From assembly GCF_021699195.1 (NCBI RefSeq), contig NZ_SSXE01000006.1, positions 1 through 64,000 on the forward strand: 64,000 bases of DNA, given 5' to 3'. The notes under the pieces are model-generated. The model ran no database searches and was not told where the DNA came from. It saw only the letters and a program-made list of their open reading frames with translations. Made by a program: the position numbers and the translations under genes. This DNA is from Nonomuraea sp. MG754425 (lineage in GTDB: Bacteria > Actinomycetota > Actinomycetes > Streptosporangiales > Streptosporangiaceae). Positions 1 through 8,022 of the stretch are shown piece after piece (the stretch's first letter is position 1; each line of letters opens with the position of its first letter).

Positions 1-237
1 GCCCCCGGGCCCGGACCCAGGCCCGAGGGCGGGGTCGAGCATGGGGACGGGGCTGAGCCCGGACCCGAGTCCGAGCCTGCGTCTGGCCCCGGCCCTGGTC
101 CTGCCTCCGGCCCTGGTCCTGCCCTTGACTTCGGCGCTGGCCCCGGCCTTAGGTCTGGGGCTGGCCTGAGGTATGGGGCTGGCTCAGGGACTGGGCCGGA
201 GGTCGGGGATCAGGGTGGGGGTGAGTTTCAGGCGGCT
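1..237 (+). other. GC-rich low-complexity tract, open in the MarR frame
   Basis: This stretch is dominated by runs of cccggg, ggccct and gggct and has no stop codon in the reading frame of the MarR gene that follows. Read in that frame it gives a Gly/Pro/Ala-rich sequence. It could be a disordered N-terminal extension of the regulator whose true start lies left of the window, or simply GC-rich non-coding DNA. The absence of stops is weak evidence at this base composition. No ribosome binding site is evident before the GTG at 238. Confidence 0.4.
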
Positions 238-630
238 GTGGAGCGGAACTTGTGTGGGCTGGTCGGGGCGTTGTCCCGGCAGATCGAGCAGCACGTCAGG
301 GAGCGAGCGGTCAGGCTGAATCTGACCGCGCCCCAGGCCACCGCGCTGCGCGAGCTGAGCGGCCCGCTCACCATGCGCGAGCTGGCCGGCCGGATGGGGT
401 GTGAGCCGTCGAACGCGACCTTCGTCATCGACCGGCTGGAAGAGCAGGGACTCGTCGAACGACGCCCCCACCCGAGCGATCGCCGTGCCAAGCAACTCTC
501 CCTGACCTCTGAGGGCACCGCCCTGCGTAACCAGTTGCTCGAGATCCTCATGGAGGACTCGCCCATGGCCGGTTTCACGCCGCAGGAGCAGGAGATGCTT
601 CAGGACCTCCTGCAGAAGGCCCTGCGCTGA
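238..630 (+). CDS. MarR-family transcriptional regulator
   Basis: A 130-residue protein with a MarR-type winged helix. It begins with a dimerisation helix (LVGALSRQIEQHV), followed by the HTH around residues 40-65 (LTMRELAGRMG, then NATFVIDRLEEQGLVER) and a wing with the typical PSDRRAKQLSLT segment. Length and order fit MarR repressors, which bind palindromic operators and respond to small phenolic or toxic ligands. The start is uncertain: GTG at 238 is the first start codon next to recognisable homology, but the frame is open to the window edge. The next gene is convergent, so no target is indicated by context. Confidence 0.8.
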   Translation: MERNLCGLVGALSRQIEQHVRERAVRLNLTAPQATALRELSGPLTMRELAGRMGCEPSNATFVIDRLEEQGLVERRPHPSDRRAKQLSLTSEGTALRNQLLEILMEDSPMAGFTPQEQEMLQDLLQKALR

Positions 631-733
631 GCTGAGGCACGTCGTTCATCCGGCAGGAGTGTACGAGCGGCGGCTCGGTCGCCGTCGCTGATTCACCACC
701 TGGCGGAACGAACGGCGCACGCGTGGTCGTTGG

Positions 734-2158
734 TCAGCATTGGGTTTCGGAGGGCGGGAGCGTCCGGGTGGTGAGGTAGCGGTTGATGTGTGCGCGGGCG
801 CATGCGTTCGTGCCGTAGAGGGTGTGGCCGGGGCCGTCGTGGTGGATGGTGGTGCTGCCGGGGACCTGGGAGAGGATGCGTTCCGTCGCGTCTGACTCGC
901 CCCACGTGCCCGCGCCGAGCAGCGGCGGCAGGCCCTTCGGGAGGGCGGCGGGCGGGTTGGTGACCGGTACGGGCCAGCCGATGCAGTTGAGGGTGCTCGT
1001 GGCGAAGGTGTTGGCCGCGCCCGCGTTGGGAGCGATCTTGCGGAGCCGGGTCACCGTCGCGGTCAGGTCTTTGAGGCTGGTGAAGCGGGGCCAGTCGGTG
1101 CATTCGGTGACCGGGGTGGCCTGGTCGGGGTAGCGGAGGCCGCTGCCGGCGGGCACGAAGCCGGAGGCGTCGCCCTTGCTCGCCTTGCGGATCGCGGTGG
1201 CCAGCGTGGGCCAGGCCGAGGCGCCCTGACGGGCGAGGCCCAGGGCGAACGACTGGAGGTCGCCCGCCTTGTACGCGACGCCGGGCGTCTTGGTGGGGAT
1301 GGGGGCGGCGGCTGACCGGGCGATCAGCTTGCGCCAGAGGGCGGGGACGTCCGTGCAGGCGTTGCCGGTGCACCAGGTGAAGAAGCGTCGCAGGTGTTGC
1401 TCGTTCGTGGCGGCCGTCGCCTCCAGCTCGCGTGCCCAGTCGGCGGCGCTGTGGTTGTAGGTGCCGTCGAGGACCATCGTGCGGACGTTGCCCGGGAAGA
1501 GACGGGCATACGCCTGGCCGTAGAAGCCCGCGTAGGAGGCGCCGTAGTAGTTGAGCTTGTCGTCGCCGAGCGCCTGTCTGATCGCTTCCATGTCTCTGGC
1601 GTGGTCGGCCGAGCTCATGTTGGCGAACAGCTCGGGGTCGTTGCGGCGGCAGCCCTCGGCGTAGCCGCGGTTGGTGTCGGCCAGGCGGCCGAAGTCGGCG
1701 TTGTCTCGTGGCAGGTCGGCGATGGGGAGGCGGGTCCATGTGCACGGCAGGCCCGTGCTGAGGCCCTGGAACTGGTCGCCGCCGTAGCCGCGGGTGTCCC
1801 ACGTGATGAGGTCCATCTGCTTGCGCAGGTCGGGCCACCAGGTGGGGAGGGACTGGGTCATGGCGATGCCGGGGGCGCCCGGACCGCCGTAGGACACCAG
1901 GACCGAGCCCTTCGGTGTGCCGGTGGCTTTCAGACGGCCGATCTTGAGGGTGAGCTTGCGGCCTTCGGGTTTCTGCCAGTCGGCCGGGACCTGGAGATCG
2001 GCGCACTCCATGCCGATCTTGTCGTTGGGGCAGGGCTGCCACTTCAGCGTGTCGGCGGTGCGGGCGCTTGGCGTGGTGACGGCTGCCGCCGCGGGCCCTG
2101 GCAGGAGTGCCGCGATGAGCAGGGACAGCGTGAGGGTGAGGGGCTTCGGCATGGCCAT
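734..2158 (-). CDS. Secreted alpha/beta-hydrolase, S33 tripeptidyl-aminopeptidase type
   Basis: A protein of about 474 residues with a clear Sec signal peptide (LTLTLSLLIAALLPGPAAAA) and a peptidase-S33-like hydrolase body. The oxyanion-region motif is YGGPGAPG, the strand before the nucleophile elbow carries WDTRGYGGD, the nucleophile Ser sits in GASYAG, and a late His lies in GPGHTLYGTNAC. Actinomycete relatives are exported aminopeptidases that release N-terminal tripeptides from proteins. Start ATG at 2158 is chosen; an adjoining GTG at 2161 and an ATG at 2152 are also in frame and no Shine-Dalgarno decides among them. It is convergent with the MarR gene. Confidence 0.85.
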   Translation of the reverse strand: MAMPKPLTLTLSLLIAALLPGPAAAAVTTPSARTADTLKWQPCPNDKIGMECADLQVPADWQKPEGRKLTLKIGRLKATGTPKGSVLVSYGGPGAPGIAMTQSLPTWWPDLRKQMDLITWDTRGYGGDQFQGLSTGLPCTWTRLPIADLPRDNADFGRLADTNRGYAEGCRRNDPELFANMSSADHARDMEAIRQALGDDKLNYYGASYAGFYGQAYARLFPGNVRTMVLDGTYNHSAADWARELEATAATNEQHLRRFFTWCTGNACTDVPALWRKLIARSAAAPIPTKTPGVAYKAGDLQSFALGLARQGASAWPTLATAIRKASKGDASGFVPAGSGLRYPDQATPVTECTDWPRFTSLKDLTATVTRLRKIAPNAGAANTFATSTLNCIGWPVPVTNPPAALPKGLPPLLGAGTWGESDATERILSQVPGSTTIHHDGPGHTLYGTNACARAHINRYLTTRTLPPSETQC

Positions 2159-2304
2159 CACGATGCCGGAGCGAGGTGGTGGTGCGCGTCGGACCGGGGT
2201 TTGGTCTTTGGGGGCGGCCAGTCGGACCAGGGTTTGACAGACGGGCTGATGAGCGCCGGGTGGGAGCCGCCGTTTCCGCCCGACGGTGGCCAGGTGGGAG
2301 TGCC

Positions 2305-2326
2305 GGGCGGGAGGAGGCTCCCGCCC
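2305..2326. terminator. Perfect 9-bp hairpin in the 2159-2418 gap
   Basis: The arms gggcgggag and ctcccgccc are perfect complements around a 4-base loop. No U-run follows on either strand. The rest of this roughly 260-bp gap is GC-rich with a repeated gcccgacggtgg word (about 2278 and 2324). It separates the S9 peptidase stop from the start of the S33 peptidase, both on the minus strand, so it may attenuate read-through. Confidence 0.4.
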
Positions 2327-2418
2327 GACGGTGGTTCAGATGGGTCCCGCCGCTCCCGCTCCACGGCGGTCAGCCGGAAGCGGGCCGTTCCGTCCGACGG
2401 CGGTGAGAGCGCCGGGCT

Positions 2419-4485
2419 TCAGGTGCCCAGCGACCTCTTCAGGAAGTCCACCTGAAGCAGCATCAGGTTCTCGGCCACGACCTCCTGCGGCGTCATGTGC
2501 GTCACCCCCGACAGGGGCAGCACGCTGTGCTGCCGACCGGCCGCGAGCAGGGCCGACGACAGGCGGAGGGTGTGCGCGGCCACGACGTTGTCGTCCGCCA
2601 GACCGTGGATCAGCAGCAACGGCCGCTCCAGCTTGGCCGCGTCCGCCGACAACGACGACTGCTCGTAGACCTCCGGCTGCCGCCCGGGGTCGCCCAGGTA
2701 GCGCTCGGTGTAGCAGGTGTCGTACAGCCGCCAGTCGGTGACCGGGGCGCCCGCCACGGCCGCGTGGAACACGTCGGGACGCCGCAGCACCGCGAGCGCC
2801 GCCAGGAAGCCGCCGAACGACCAGCCGCGGATGGCGACCCGGGTGAGGTCGAGGTCGTCGGGGTACTGCTCGGCGACGCCGTGCAGCGCGTCGATCTGGT
2901 CCTCCAGCACCGGGGTCGCCAGGTCGTTGAGCACGGCGCGCTCGAAGTCGGTGCCCCGCCCCGGGGTGCCGCGGCCGTCGGCCACGATGACGGCGAAGCC
3001 CTGCTCGGCGAACCACTGGCTCTCCAGGAACGCGCCGCGCCGGTTGAGCACCCGCTGCGCGTGCGGCCCGCCGTACGGGTCCATCAGCACCGGCAGCCTG
3101 CTCGACCCCTGCTCGTGCCAGGACGGCAGCACCACGGCGGTGGCCAGCTCGCGACGGCCGGAACGGCCGAGCGAGACGCGCAGGTCGAGCCCGGGACGCT
3201 CGGCGAACGACGGGATCGGCACGGCCATGCCGTCGCGGCGGACGACCGTGGTCGACACGCCCTCGGCGTCGAGGCTCTGCTCGGTCAGCACGCCCACCCC
3301 GCCGGACATCCGCCCCGAGAACACCCCGGAACGGGTGGAGACGGGCAGCAGCGAGTGGCCGTCCCACGTCCACAGGTGGACCTCGGTCGGATCGCCGCTC
3401 GCGCTGAACAGCACGCTGTCGTGATCGACGTCGAGCACGGCCCGCACCTGCAGGGTCGGGGGCGTGACGGCGCGGTCGCCGACGAACAGCCGGTGGCCGC
3501 CCTCGGAGTTGGCCACCCACACCAGTGAGCCGTCGTCGAGGTGCGCGGGCACGCCGCCGACGATGTCGACCCACGCCGGGTCGGTGTCCTCGCGCACCAG
3601 GGTGGCCGCGCCCGTGGCGGGGTCGATCGCGGACAGCCGCATCGTCCGCTGGTCGCGGGTCATGGTCACGATCGACAGCGCGTGGGAGTCCCAGGCGGCC
3701 GTGGCGAGGTACTCCTCGTCGTACGGCACCGCCACCCGCGACCCGTCGAGCCCCAGCACGAACAGCTCGGTGAGCGCGTTGGGCGTGCCCGCCGCCGGGT
3801 AGCGCCGGGCCGCCGGGGTGCGGTCGGGGTTGGCCGGGTCGGCGATGTGCCAGACGCCCACGGGGGCCTCGTCGGCGCGTTCGACCAGCAGGGCGTCGCT
3901 GGACGGCGCCCACCAGTAGCCGCGCATCCGGTCCATCTCCTCGGCGGCGATGAACTCGGCCAGCCCGTACGTCACCGTCTCCGACTCAGGCTCGGCCAGC
4001 GCGCGGTCCGCGCCCGAGGCGAGGTCCTGGACGCGCAGGGCGCCGCCGCTGACGTAGGCGACATGGCGTCCGTCGGGCGAGAGGCGGGGGTCGATGACCG
4101 CGCCCGGGGTGTCGAGCCTGCGGGTCTCCCCGCCGGCCAGTTCCACCACGTGCAGCCCGCCGGACAGCGCGAAGCAGGCTCTGGTCAGCTCGGCGTCGGT
4201 GGCGTAGGCGACCACGCCGCCCGCCGCCTCGCGGCTGCGCTCGCGCCTGGCCCGCTCCTCCGGCGGGAGGTCCTCCTCGTCGCCCTGGAACGCGCGCGGA
4301 TCGACGACCAGGCGTTCGACGTGGGTGTCGGTGTCGAGCTCCCACAGGCAGGTCACCGGATCGGTGCCCGACTTCGTGCGCAGGAACACCACCCGGCCGC
4401 CGTCGGGGGAGATCGTGAAGCCCCGGGGCACGCCCAGGGTGAACCGGCGGGTTCTGGCGGACAGGCGCGGGAAGCTCTCGCTCAT
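2419..4485 (-). CDS. S9-family prolyl oligopeptidase, dipeptidyl-peptidase IV-like
   Basis: A 688-residue protein without a signal peptide. The N-terminal two thirds form the DPP IV beta-propeller, including the double-Glu motif [16 protein letters not shown] that binds the substrate N-terminus. The C-terminal alpha/beta hydrolase carries Ser556 in GWSFGG, Asp631 in GLADDN and His663 in GVTHMTP. It should remove dipeptides, probably Xaa-Pro, from peptide N-termini in the cytoplasm. Start ATG at 4485 is set by homology; a longer open frame upstream runs antisense through mshB and is not real. It is divergent from mshB with only 33 bp between the starts. Confidence 0.92.
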   Translation of the reverse strand: MSESFPRLSARTRRFTLGVPRGFTISPDGGRVVFLRTKSGTDPVTCLWELDTDTHVERLVVDPRAFQGDEEDLPPEERARRERSREAAGGVVAYATDAELTRACFALSGGLHVVELAGGETRRLDTPGAVIDPRLSPDGRHVAYVSGGALRVQDLASGADRALAEPESETVTYGLAEFIAAEEMDRMRGYWWAPSSDALLVERADEAPVGVWHIADPANPDRTPAARRYPAAGTPNALTELFVLGLDGSRVAVPYDEEYLATAAWDSHALSIVTMTRDQRTMRLSAIDPATGAATLVREDTDPAWVDIVGGVPAHLDDGSLVWVANSEGGHRLFVGDRAVTPPTLQVRAVLDVDHDSVLFSASGDPTEVHLWTWDGHSLLPVSTRSGVFSGRMSGGVGVLTEQSLDAEGVSTTVVRRDGMAVPIPSFAERPGLDLRVSLGRSGRRELATAVVLPSWHEQGSSRLPVLMDPYGGPHAQRVLNRRGAFLESQWFAEQGFAVIVADGRGTPGRGTDFERAVLNDLATPVLEDQIDALHGVAEQYPDDLDLTRVAIRGWSFGGFLAALAVLRRPDVFHAAVAGAPVTDWRLYDTCYTERYLGDPGRQPEVYEQSSLSADAAKLERPLLLIHGLADDNVVAAHTLRLSSALLAAGRQHSVLPLSGVTHMTPQEVVAENLMLLQVDFLKRSLGT

Positions 4486-4505
4486 GGCCTCAATCCTGCC
4501 ATTGC

Positions 4506-4511
4506 TACGCT
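4506..4511 (+). promoter_or_regulatory. Leaderless -10 element of mshB
   Basis: The hexamer tacgct fits the actinobacterial TANNNT consensus and ends 7 nt before the mshB ATG. There is no Shine-Dalgarno, which is the geometry of a leaderless transcript. No good -35 is visible. Confidence 0.45.
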
Positions 4512-4518
4512 CGTGGGC

Positions 4519-5424
4519 ATGACTGATCGACGGCTCCTGCTCGTGCACGCCCACCCGGACGACGAGTCGATCGGCACCGGCGCGACCATGGCCAGGTACG
4601 TCGCGGAAGGCGCCCACGTCACGCTGGTCACCTGCACGCTCGGCGAGGAGGGGGAGATCATCCCCGCGGACCTCGCGCATCTGGCCGCCGACCAGGACGA
4701 CGCGCTCGGACCGTACCGGATCGGCGAGCTCGCCGCCGCCTGCCAGGCGCTCGGCGTCGAGGACCACCGTTTCCTGGGCGAGCCGGGCCGCTGGCGCGAC
4801 TCGGGCATGATGGGCGTGGCCTCCAACGACCATCCGCGCGCGTTCTGGGGCGCCGACCTCGACGAGGCGGCGGGGGAGCTGGTCAAGGTCATCAGGGAGG
4901 TACGCCCGCAGGTCCTCGTCACCTACGACGCCAACGGCTTCTACGGGCACCCCGACCACATCCAGGCCCACCGGGTTTCGCGCAGAGCGTTCGAGCTGGC
5001 CGCGAAACCGGGCTTCGGCGAGGGCGAGCCCTGGCAGATCGCGAAGTTCTACCACACGGCCGTCGCCAGGTCCGTCATGGGACGCGGGGCCGAGGCGCTG
5101 CGTGAGGCCGACGTCGACTTCCTGACCGAGAACGTCGAGGACATGCCGTTCGGCAGCCCGGACGAGGACGTCACCACCGAGATCGACGCCCGCCCGTGGA
5201 TCGGCAGCAAGCTGGAGGCCCTGCGCGCCCACGCCACGCAGATCAGCGTCCGGTCGCCCTGGTTCGCGCTGTCGAACAACATCGGCCAGGAGGTGCTGGG
5301 CGTCGAGCACTACACGCTGGCCATCGGCGTGCCCGGCCCCGTGGTGCCGGGTCCGCCCGTCGAGGCGGGGGGTCTGGGCGAGCCGCAGAACCGCGAGAAC
5401 GATCTTTTTGCGGGCATCGACTAA
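4519..5424 (+). CDS. Mycothiol biosynthesis deacetylase MshB
   Basis: A 301-residue LmbE/PIG-L-fold zinc deacetylase. The N-terminal AHPDDE motif supplies His12 and Asp15, and GHPDH supplies His147, the same number as the zinc ligand of the M. tuberculosis enzyme. It removes acetyl from N-acetylglucosaminyl-inositol to give GlcN-Ins, the substrate of MshC in mycothiol synthesis, in the cytoplasm. Length is as usual for the family. The DUF6113-like membrane gene follows at 11 bp, a common actinomycete arrangement. Translation probably starts on a leaderless ATG. Confidence 0.95.
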   Translation: MTDRRLLLVHAHPDDESIGTGATMARYVAEGAHVTLVTCTLGEEGEIIPADLAHLAADQDDALGPYRIGELAAACQALGVEDHRFLGEPGRWRDSGMMGVASNDHPRAFWGADLDEAAGELVKVIREVRPQVLVTYDANGFYGHPDHIQAHRVSRRAFELAAKPGFGEGEPWQIAKFYHTAVARSVMGRGAEALREADVDFLTENVEDMPFGSPDEDVTTEIDARPWIGSKLEALRAHATQISVRSPWFALSNNIGQEVLGVEHYTLAIGVPGPVVPGPPVEAGGLGEPQNRENDLFAGID

Positions 5425-5427
5425 CCT
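5422..5427 (+). promoter_or_regulatory. Possible leaderless -10 element before the small membrane gene
   Basis: The hexamer taacct overlaps the mshB stop codon and ends 8 nt before the ATG at 5436, where no ribosome binding site is present. Confidence 0.3.
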
Positions 5428-5435
5428 CGTTCGAC

Positions 5436-5858
5436 ATGGAACATCGCAGCCAGGCCGAGTCGGCGCTGGGCGGGGCGGCCTACGGGATGCTGTTCGTGCT
5501 CGGGGTCGTCATGGCCGTCGTGGGCGGCTTCACGCATCCCGATCCGGCGTGGCAGTTCGGCGCCGTGCCGGTGTCGGCGATCGTCTGGGTGCTGGCGTTG
5601 TTCGGGGTGTGCCTGGGGGCGGGCAAGCTGATGCGGGCGCGGCTCGGCGCCATGGCGACGGCGCTCGGCTGGCTGCTGGTGACCATGCCGTTCACGCTGG
5701 AGCTGAAGGCCGGGGACCTCGTGATCGCGTCGGGTCTTCCCGGTTATGTCTACCTGTACGGGGGTTTGCTGGCTCTAGTGGTGGCCTATCTGCTTTCGCC
5801 CACGTCTAGAGGTGGATCTTGGCTTCTGCGTGGGTACCCTCCGAATAGCCAGACATAG
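5436..5858 (+). CDS. Small integral membrane protein (DUF6113-like)
   Basis: A 140-residue hydrophobic protein with about four membrane segments: roughly residues 10-32 (YGMLFVLGVVMAVVGGF), 45-65 (VSAIVWVLALFGVCLGAG), 70-90 (LGAMATALGWLLVTMPF) and 105-125 (YVYLYGGLLALVVAYLL). It matches in size and position a conserved protein found just downstream of mshB in actinomycetes. The family name is from memory and the function is unknown. Nothing catalytic is visible. The link with mycothiol is only positional. Confidence 0.8.
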   Translation: MEHRSQAESALGGAAYGMLFVLGVVMAVVGGFTHPDPAWQFGAVPVSAIVWVLALFGVCLGAGKLMRARLGAMATALGWLLVTMPFTLELKAGDLVIASGLPGYVYLYGGLLALVVAYLLSPTSRGGSWLLRGYPPNSQT

Positions 5859-5863
5859 CGGCA

Positions 5864-5869
5864 TAAAGT
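5864..5869 (+). promoter_or_regulatory. Leaderless -10 element of the flavin reductase gene
   Basis: The hexamer taaagt ends 6 nt before the GTG start. No Shine-Dalgarno is present. No -35 could be recognised. Confidence 0.4.
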
Positions 5870-5875
5870 AGCGAG

Positions 5876-6370
5876 GTGCATTCCATCGAGCGGCACGTGG
5901 ATCCGGGAACGTACCGCAAGGTCGTCGGCCGCTTCGCCACCGGGGTCGCGATCGTCACGACCAGGCTGGACGGCGTCGATCATGCGATGACGATCAACTC
6001 CTTCACCTCCGTCTCCCTCGACCCGCTGCTCGTGCTGTTCTGCGCGGAGAAGGTGGCGCGCTTCCACGACGCCGTGCTGGAGGCCGGGGTGTGGGGGGTG
6101 TCGGTGCTGCCGGCCTCCATGGAGGACGCCTCGCGCTTCTTCGCCCACCGCGGACGCCCGCTGAACGGGCAACTCGCCAGGTGGCCGCACCGTCACGGGG
6201 AGTCGGGGGTGGCGCTGTTCGACGGGGCCGCCGCGACCGTGGAGTGCGCGACCACGGCGGTGCACGACGGCGGGGACCACTCGATCCTGGTGGGCGCGGT
6301 GACGGCGCTGGGCACGCCGTCGGACGACAAGCCGCTGCTCTACCACGAGGGCCGCTACAAGTCCCTCTGA
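5876..6370 (+). CDS. Flavin reductase family protein (FMN-binding split barrel)
   Basis: A 164-residue protein of the HpaC/DIM6 flavin-reductase-like family. The signature FATGVAIVTT, then AMTINSFTSVSLDPLLVLFC, and the C-terminal DDKPLLYHEGRYKSL are typical. Such proteins reduce free FMN or FAD with NAD(P)H for a partner monooxygenase. No monooxygenase is adjacent, so the partner is unknown. It starts at GTG 5876 and looks leaderless. Convergent with the Thr/Pro-rich secreted protein gene. Confidence 0.9.
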   Translation: MHSIERHVDPGTYRKVVGRFATGVAIVTTRLDGVDHAMTINSFTSVSLDPLLVLFCAEKVARFHDAVLEAGVWGVSVLPASMEDASRFFAHRGRPLNGQLARWPHRHGESGVALFDGAAATVECATTAVHDGGDHSILVGAVTALGTPSDDKPLLYHEGRYKSL

Positions 6371-6431
6371 CCCCACCCGTCGAGGCACGAGTCGGGCCAG
6401 GCACGTGGCCTGGCCCGATCGGGTGCCGTTC

Positions 6432-7445
6432 CTACTGGGCCGGAGCGGTGGCCGACTCCGACGGCGTCGCCGTCGCGCTGTCGGTCGGAACGCCGGTCTC
6501 CGTGGGAACGCCGGTGCCGGTCGGCGCCGGGTTCTCCGTGGGAGCGTCCGTGGGCTCCTCGGTCGGCGGCTCGGTCGGCGAGTCGGTCGGCGGCGGGCAG
6601 GTCGGGATCTCGGTGGGGGACACGGTGTCGGTCGGAGCGGTGGTCGGCTGGTCGGTCGGAACGTCCGCCGGGGTGTCGGTCAAGGTGCCGGACGGCGCGG
6701 GCGTCGGCGTCTCACTCGGCGCCGGCGTCTCCGTGACGGTGGGGGTCGCGGTCGGGACGGCGGTGTCCGTCGGAGTGACGGAACTCGTGGGCTCCTCGGA
6801 GGGCGGGAGCGTGCCCGTGGGCTCCTCGGACGGCGGTACGGCGTCCGTCGGCTCGACGTACGGCTGACAGGTGAACGTCTCCGTGACCGTCGGGCCGGGT
6901 TCTGTGACGGTGACCGTGGGACCCGGTTCGGTCACCGTGACCGTCTCGCGGACGGTGACGGTCGGCAGCGGCGCCATGCTGACGTCGGGCTGCCCCTTCT
7001 TCTTGTACGTGCCCCGGCCCAGCCGGATCGAGGCGTCCTTCTCGCCTCCGAGAACCGTCAACTCCGTGGTCGGGTCCTTACACGATCGCCTCTTGCACAC
7101 CCGTTGCTCGACGCTGAAGAAACCCGCGCCCGCATAGGTGACAGAGACGTTCAGATAGGAAACGCCCCTCTTCTTGACCACCTTCGTCTCGGCGGTGTAC
7201 TCCCCGGTCGTGGGGCTCTCCGTCGGGGTGGGGGTGGCCGTCGGGATGGTGGTCTCGGTGGGGTTGGCGGTCTCACTCGGGGCCGGCGGCGACGTTGACG
7301 GGTCGCCGGCTAAAGCCAGTTGCGCGTGGGGAGGAGAGTCGGTGAGTCGGAGGGGATCGGTCGCTGACGTCTGGGTGATCGCGACTCCGCCGGCTCCTGC
7401 CAGTGCGACGGTGCCGAGCAGCGCGCCCAGGATGGAGAATCTCAT
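6432..7445 (-). CDS. Secreted Thr/Pro/Ser-rich stalk protein
   Basis: A 337-residue exported protein. The signal sequence MRFSILGALLGTVALAGAGG is followed by a Pro/Thr spacer. A compact segment around residues 75-150 contains a Cys pair (RVCKRRSCKD). After it come two copies of TVTVTEPGP and a C-terminal half made almost only of T, P, S, E and D. No sortase motif or lipobox is present. The long acidic tail suggests a wall-spanning or mucin-like stalk. Start ATG 7445 follows an AGCAGGA element; the frame extends 18 codons further but without a signal peptide. I recognise no named family. Confidence 0.75.
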   Translation of the reverse strand: MRFSILGALLGTVALAGAGGVAITQTSATDPLRLTDSPPHAQLALAGDPSTSPPAPSETANPTETTIPTATPTPTESPTTGEYTAETKVVKKRGVSYLNVSVTYAGAGFFSVEQRVCKRRSCKDPTTELTVLGGEKDASIRLGRGTYKKKGQPDVSMAPLPTVTVRETVTVTEPGPTVTVTEPGPTVTETFTCQPYVEPTDAVPPSEEPTGTLPPSEEPTSSVTPTDTAVPTATPTVTETPAPSETPTPAPSGTLTDTPADVPTDQPTTAPTDTVSPTEIPTCPPPTDSPTEPPTEEPTDAPTENPAPTGTGVPTETGVPTDSATATPSESATAPAQ

Positions 7446-7492
7446 AATCCTGCTCTTGTGGGAGATTTCAGGACGGGGATCATTATTCCGAC

Positions 7493-7511
7493 TTGTCAAG
7501 ATTGGTCAAGA
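7493..7511. promoter_or_regulatory. Direct repeat of gtcaaga with a 10-bp period
   Basis: Two copies, ttgtcaaga and ttggtcaaga, lie one helical turn apart in the 75-bp divergent gap between the stalk-protein gene and the HExxH membrane-protein gene. This is a plausible activator or response-regulator site. A third ttgtcaa occurs at 7951-7957, just past the stop of the HExxH gene. Confidence 0.35.
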
Positions 7512-7520
7512 CTGAGACGC

Positions 7521-7940
7521 ATGGACAGGCGCTTTCGGTTCCGGCGCGCGGTGAACTACCTCAACCTCTCCACACCGCTCGGCCTGCTGGTCGCGGTCGT
7601 GGGCGGCGCGTCCAGACAGGCCGGTCCCGACGGGCTCGTCCTGGCCTTCGGATACCGCTACCGCTTCCCCGTCGCGGGGGCCTTCACGATCGGGAACGTG
7701 GTTCTGACCAGCAGAGACGCGCTGAGTGGGCGGCTCGTCCAGCACGAGGGGCGGCACGCCACGCAGTGGGCGTGGTGTCTCGGGCTGCCGATGTTGCCGC
7801 TCTATCTGGCCGCCATGCTCGTCTCGGTGATCCTCTGCGGCCATCAGGCTTCGTACAACGTTTTCGAACGCCTGGCCGGGCTGGACGACGGCGGATACCC
7901 CTCCCGGCGGGTGTGGTGGCGGCGTACCGGGGGCTCCTGA
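7521..7940 (+). CDS. Small membrane protein with an HExxH motif
   Basis: A 139-residue protein with two hydrophobic stretches, LGLLVAVVGGAS near the N-terminus and PMLPLYLAAMLVSVILCG in the C-terminal half. Just before the second is HEGRHATQW, an HExxH zinc-metallopeptidase-type signature followed by a Gln-Trp pair as in some membrane M48/DUF4157-like proteins. The remainder is rich in Arg and ends RRVWWRRTGGS. Start ATG 7521 is preferred over an in-frame GTG at 7458, which would add an unrelated leader. Function unknown; a membrane-embedded protease is conceivable but unproven. Confidence 0.7.
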   Translation: MDRRFRFRRAVNYLNLSTPLGLLVAVVGGASRQAGPDGLVLAFGYRYRFPVAGAFTIGNVVLTSRDALSGRLVQHEGRHATQWAWCLGLPMLPLYLAAMLVSVILCGHQASYNVFERLAGLDDGGYPSRRVWWRRTGGS

Positions 7941-7992
7941 TTGACACTCTTTGTCAACGCCGTGTGCGCAGAGCGACCGTCCGCCGGGCTCT

Positions 7993-8017
7993 CCGGGGCA
8001 GGCGGCGCCCGCCCCGG
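7993..8017. terminator. GC-rich hairpin between convergent genes
   Basis: The arms ccggggcaggc and gcccgccccgg pair at 10 of 11 positions around a 3-base loop. It lies between the stop of the HExxH gene (7940) and the stop of the penicillin acylase gene (8023). A smaller ttgaca/tgtcaa hairpin sits at 7941-7957. Neither has a U-run. Confidence 0.5.
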
Positions 8018-8022
8018 AAGGC

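Noticed and set aside
2158..2364. A 68-residue minus-strand frame in the gap before the S33 peptidase
   Set aside because: Pro/Ser-rich, repetitive, no ribosome site or homology; it overlaps the peptidase start.
3541..4518. Upstream extension of the mshB frame
   Set aside because: It is antisense to the S9 peptidase; the MshB N-terminus with AHPDDE starts at 4519.
2419..5310. A 963-codon frame extending the S9 peptidase upstream
   Set aside because: The extra 275 codons run antisense through mshB; homology and the ATG at 4485 fix the real start.
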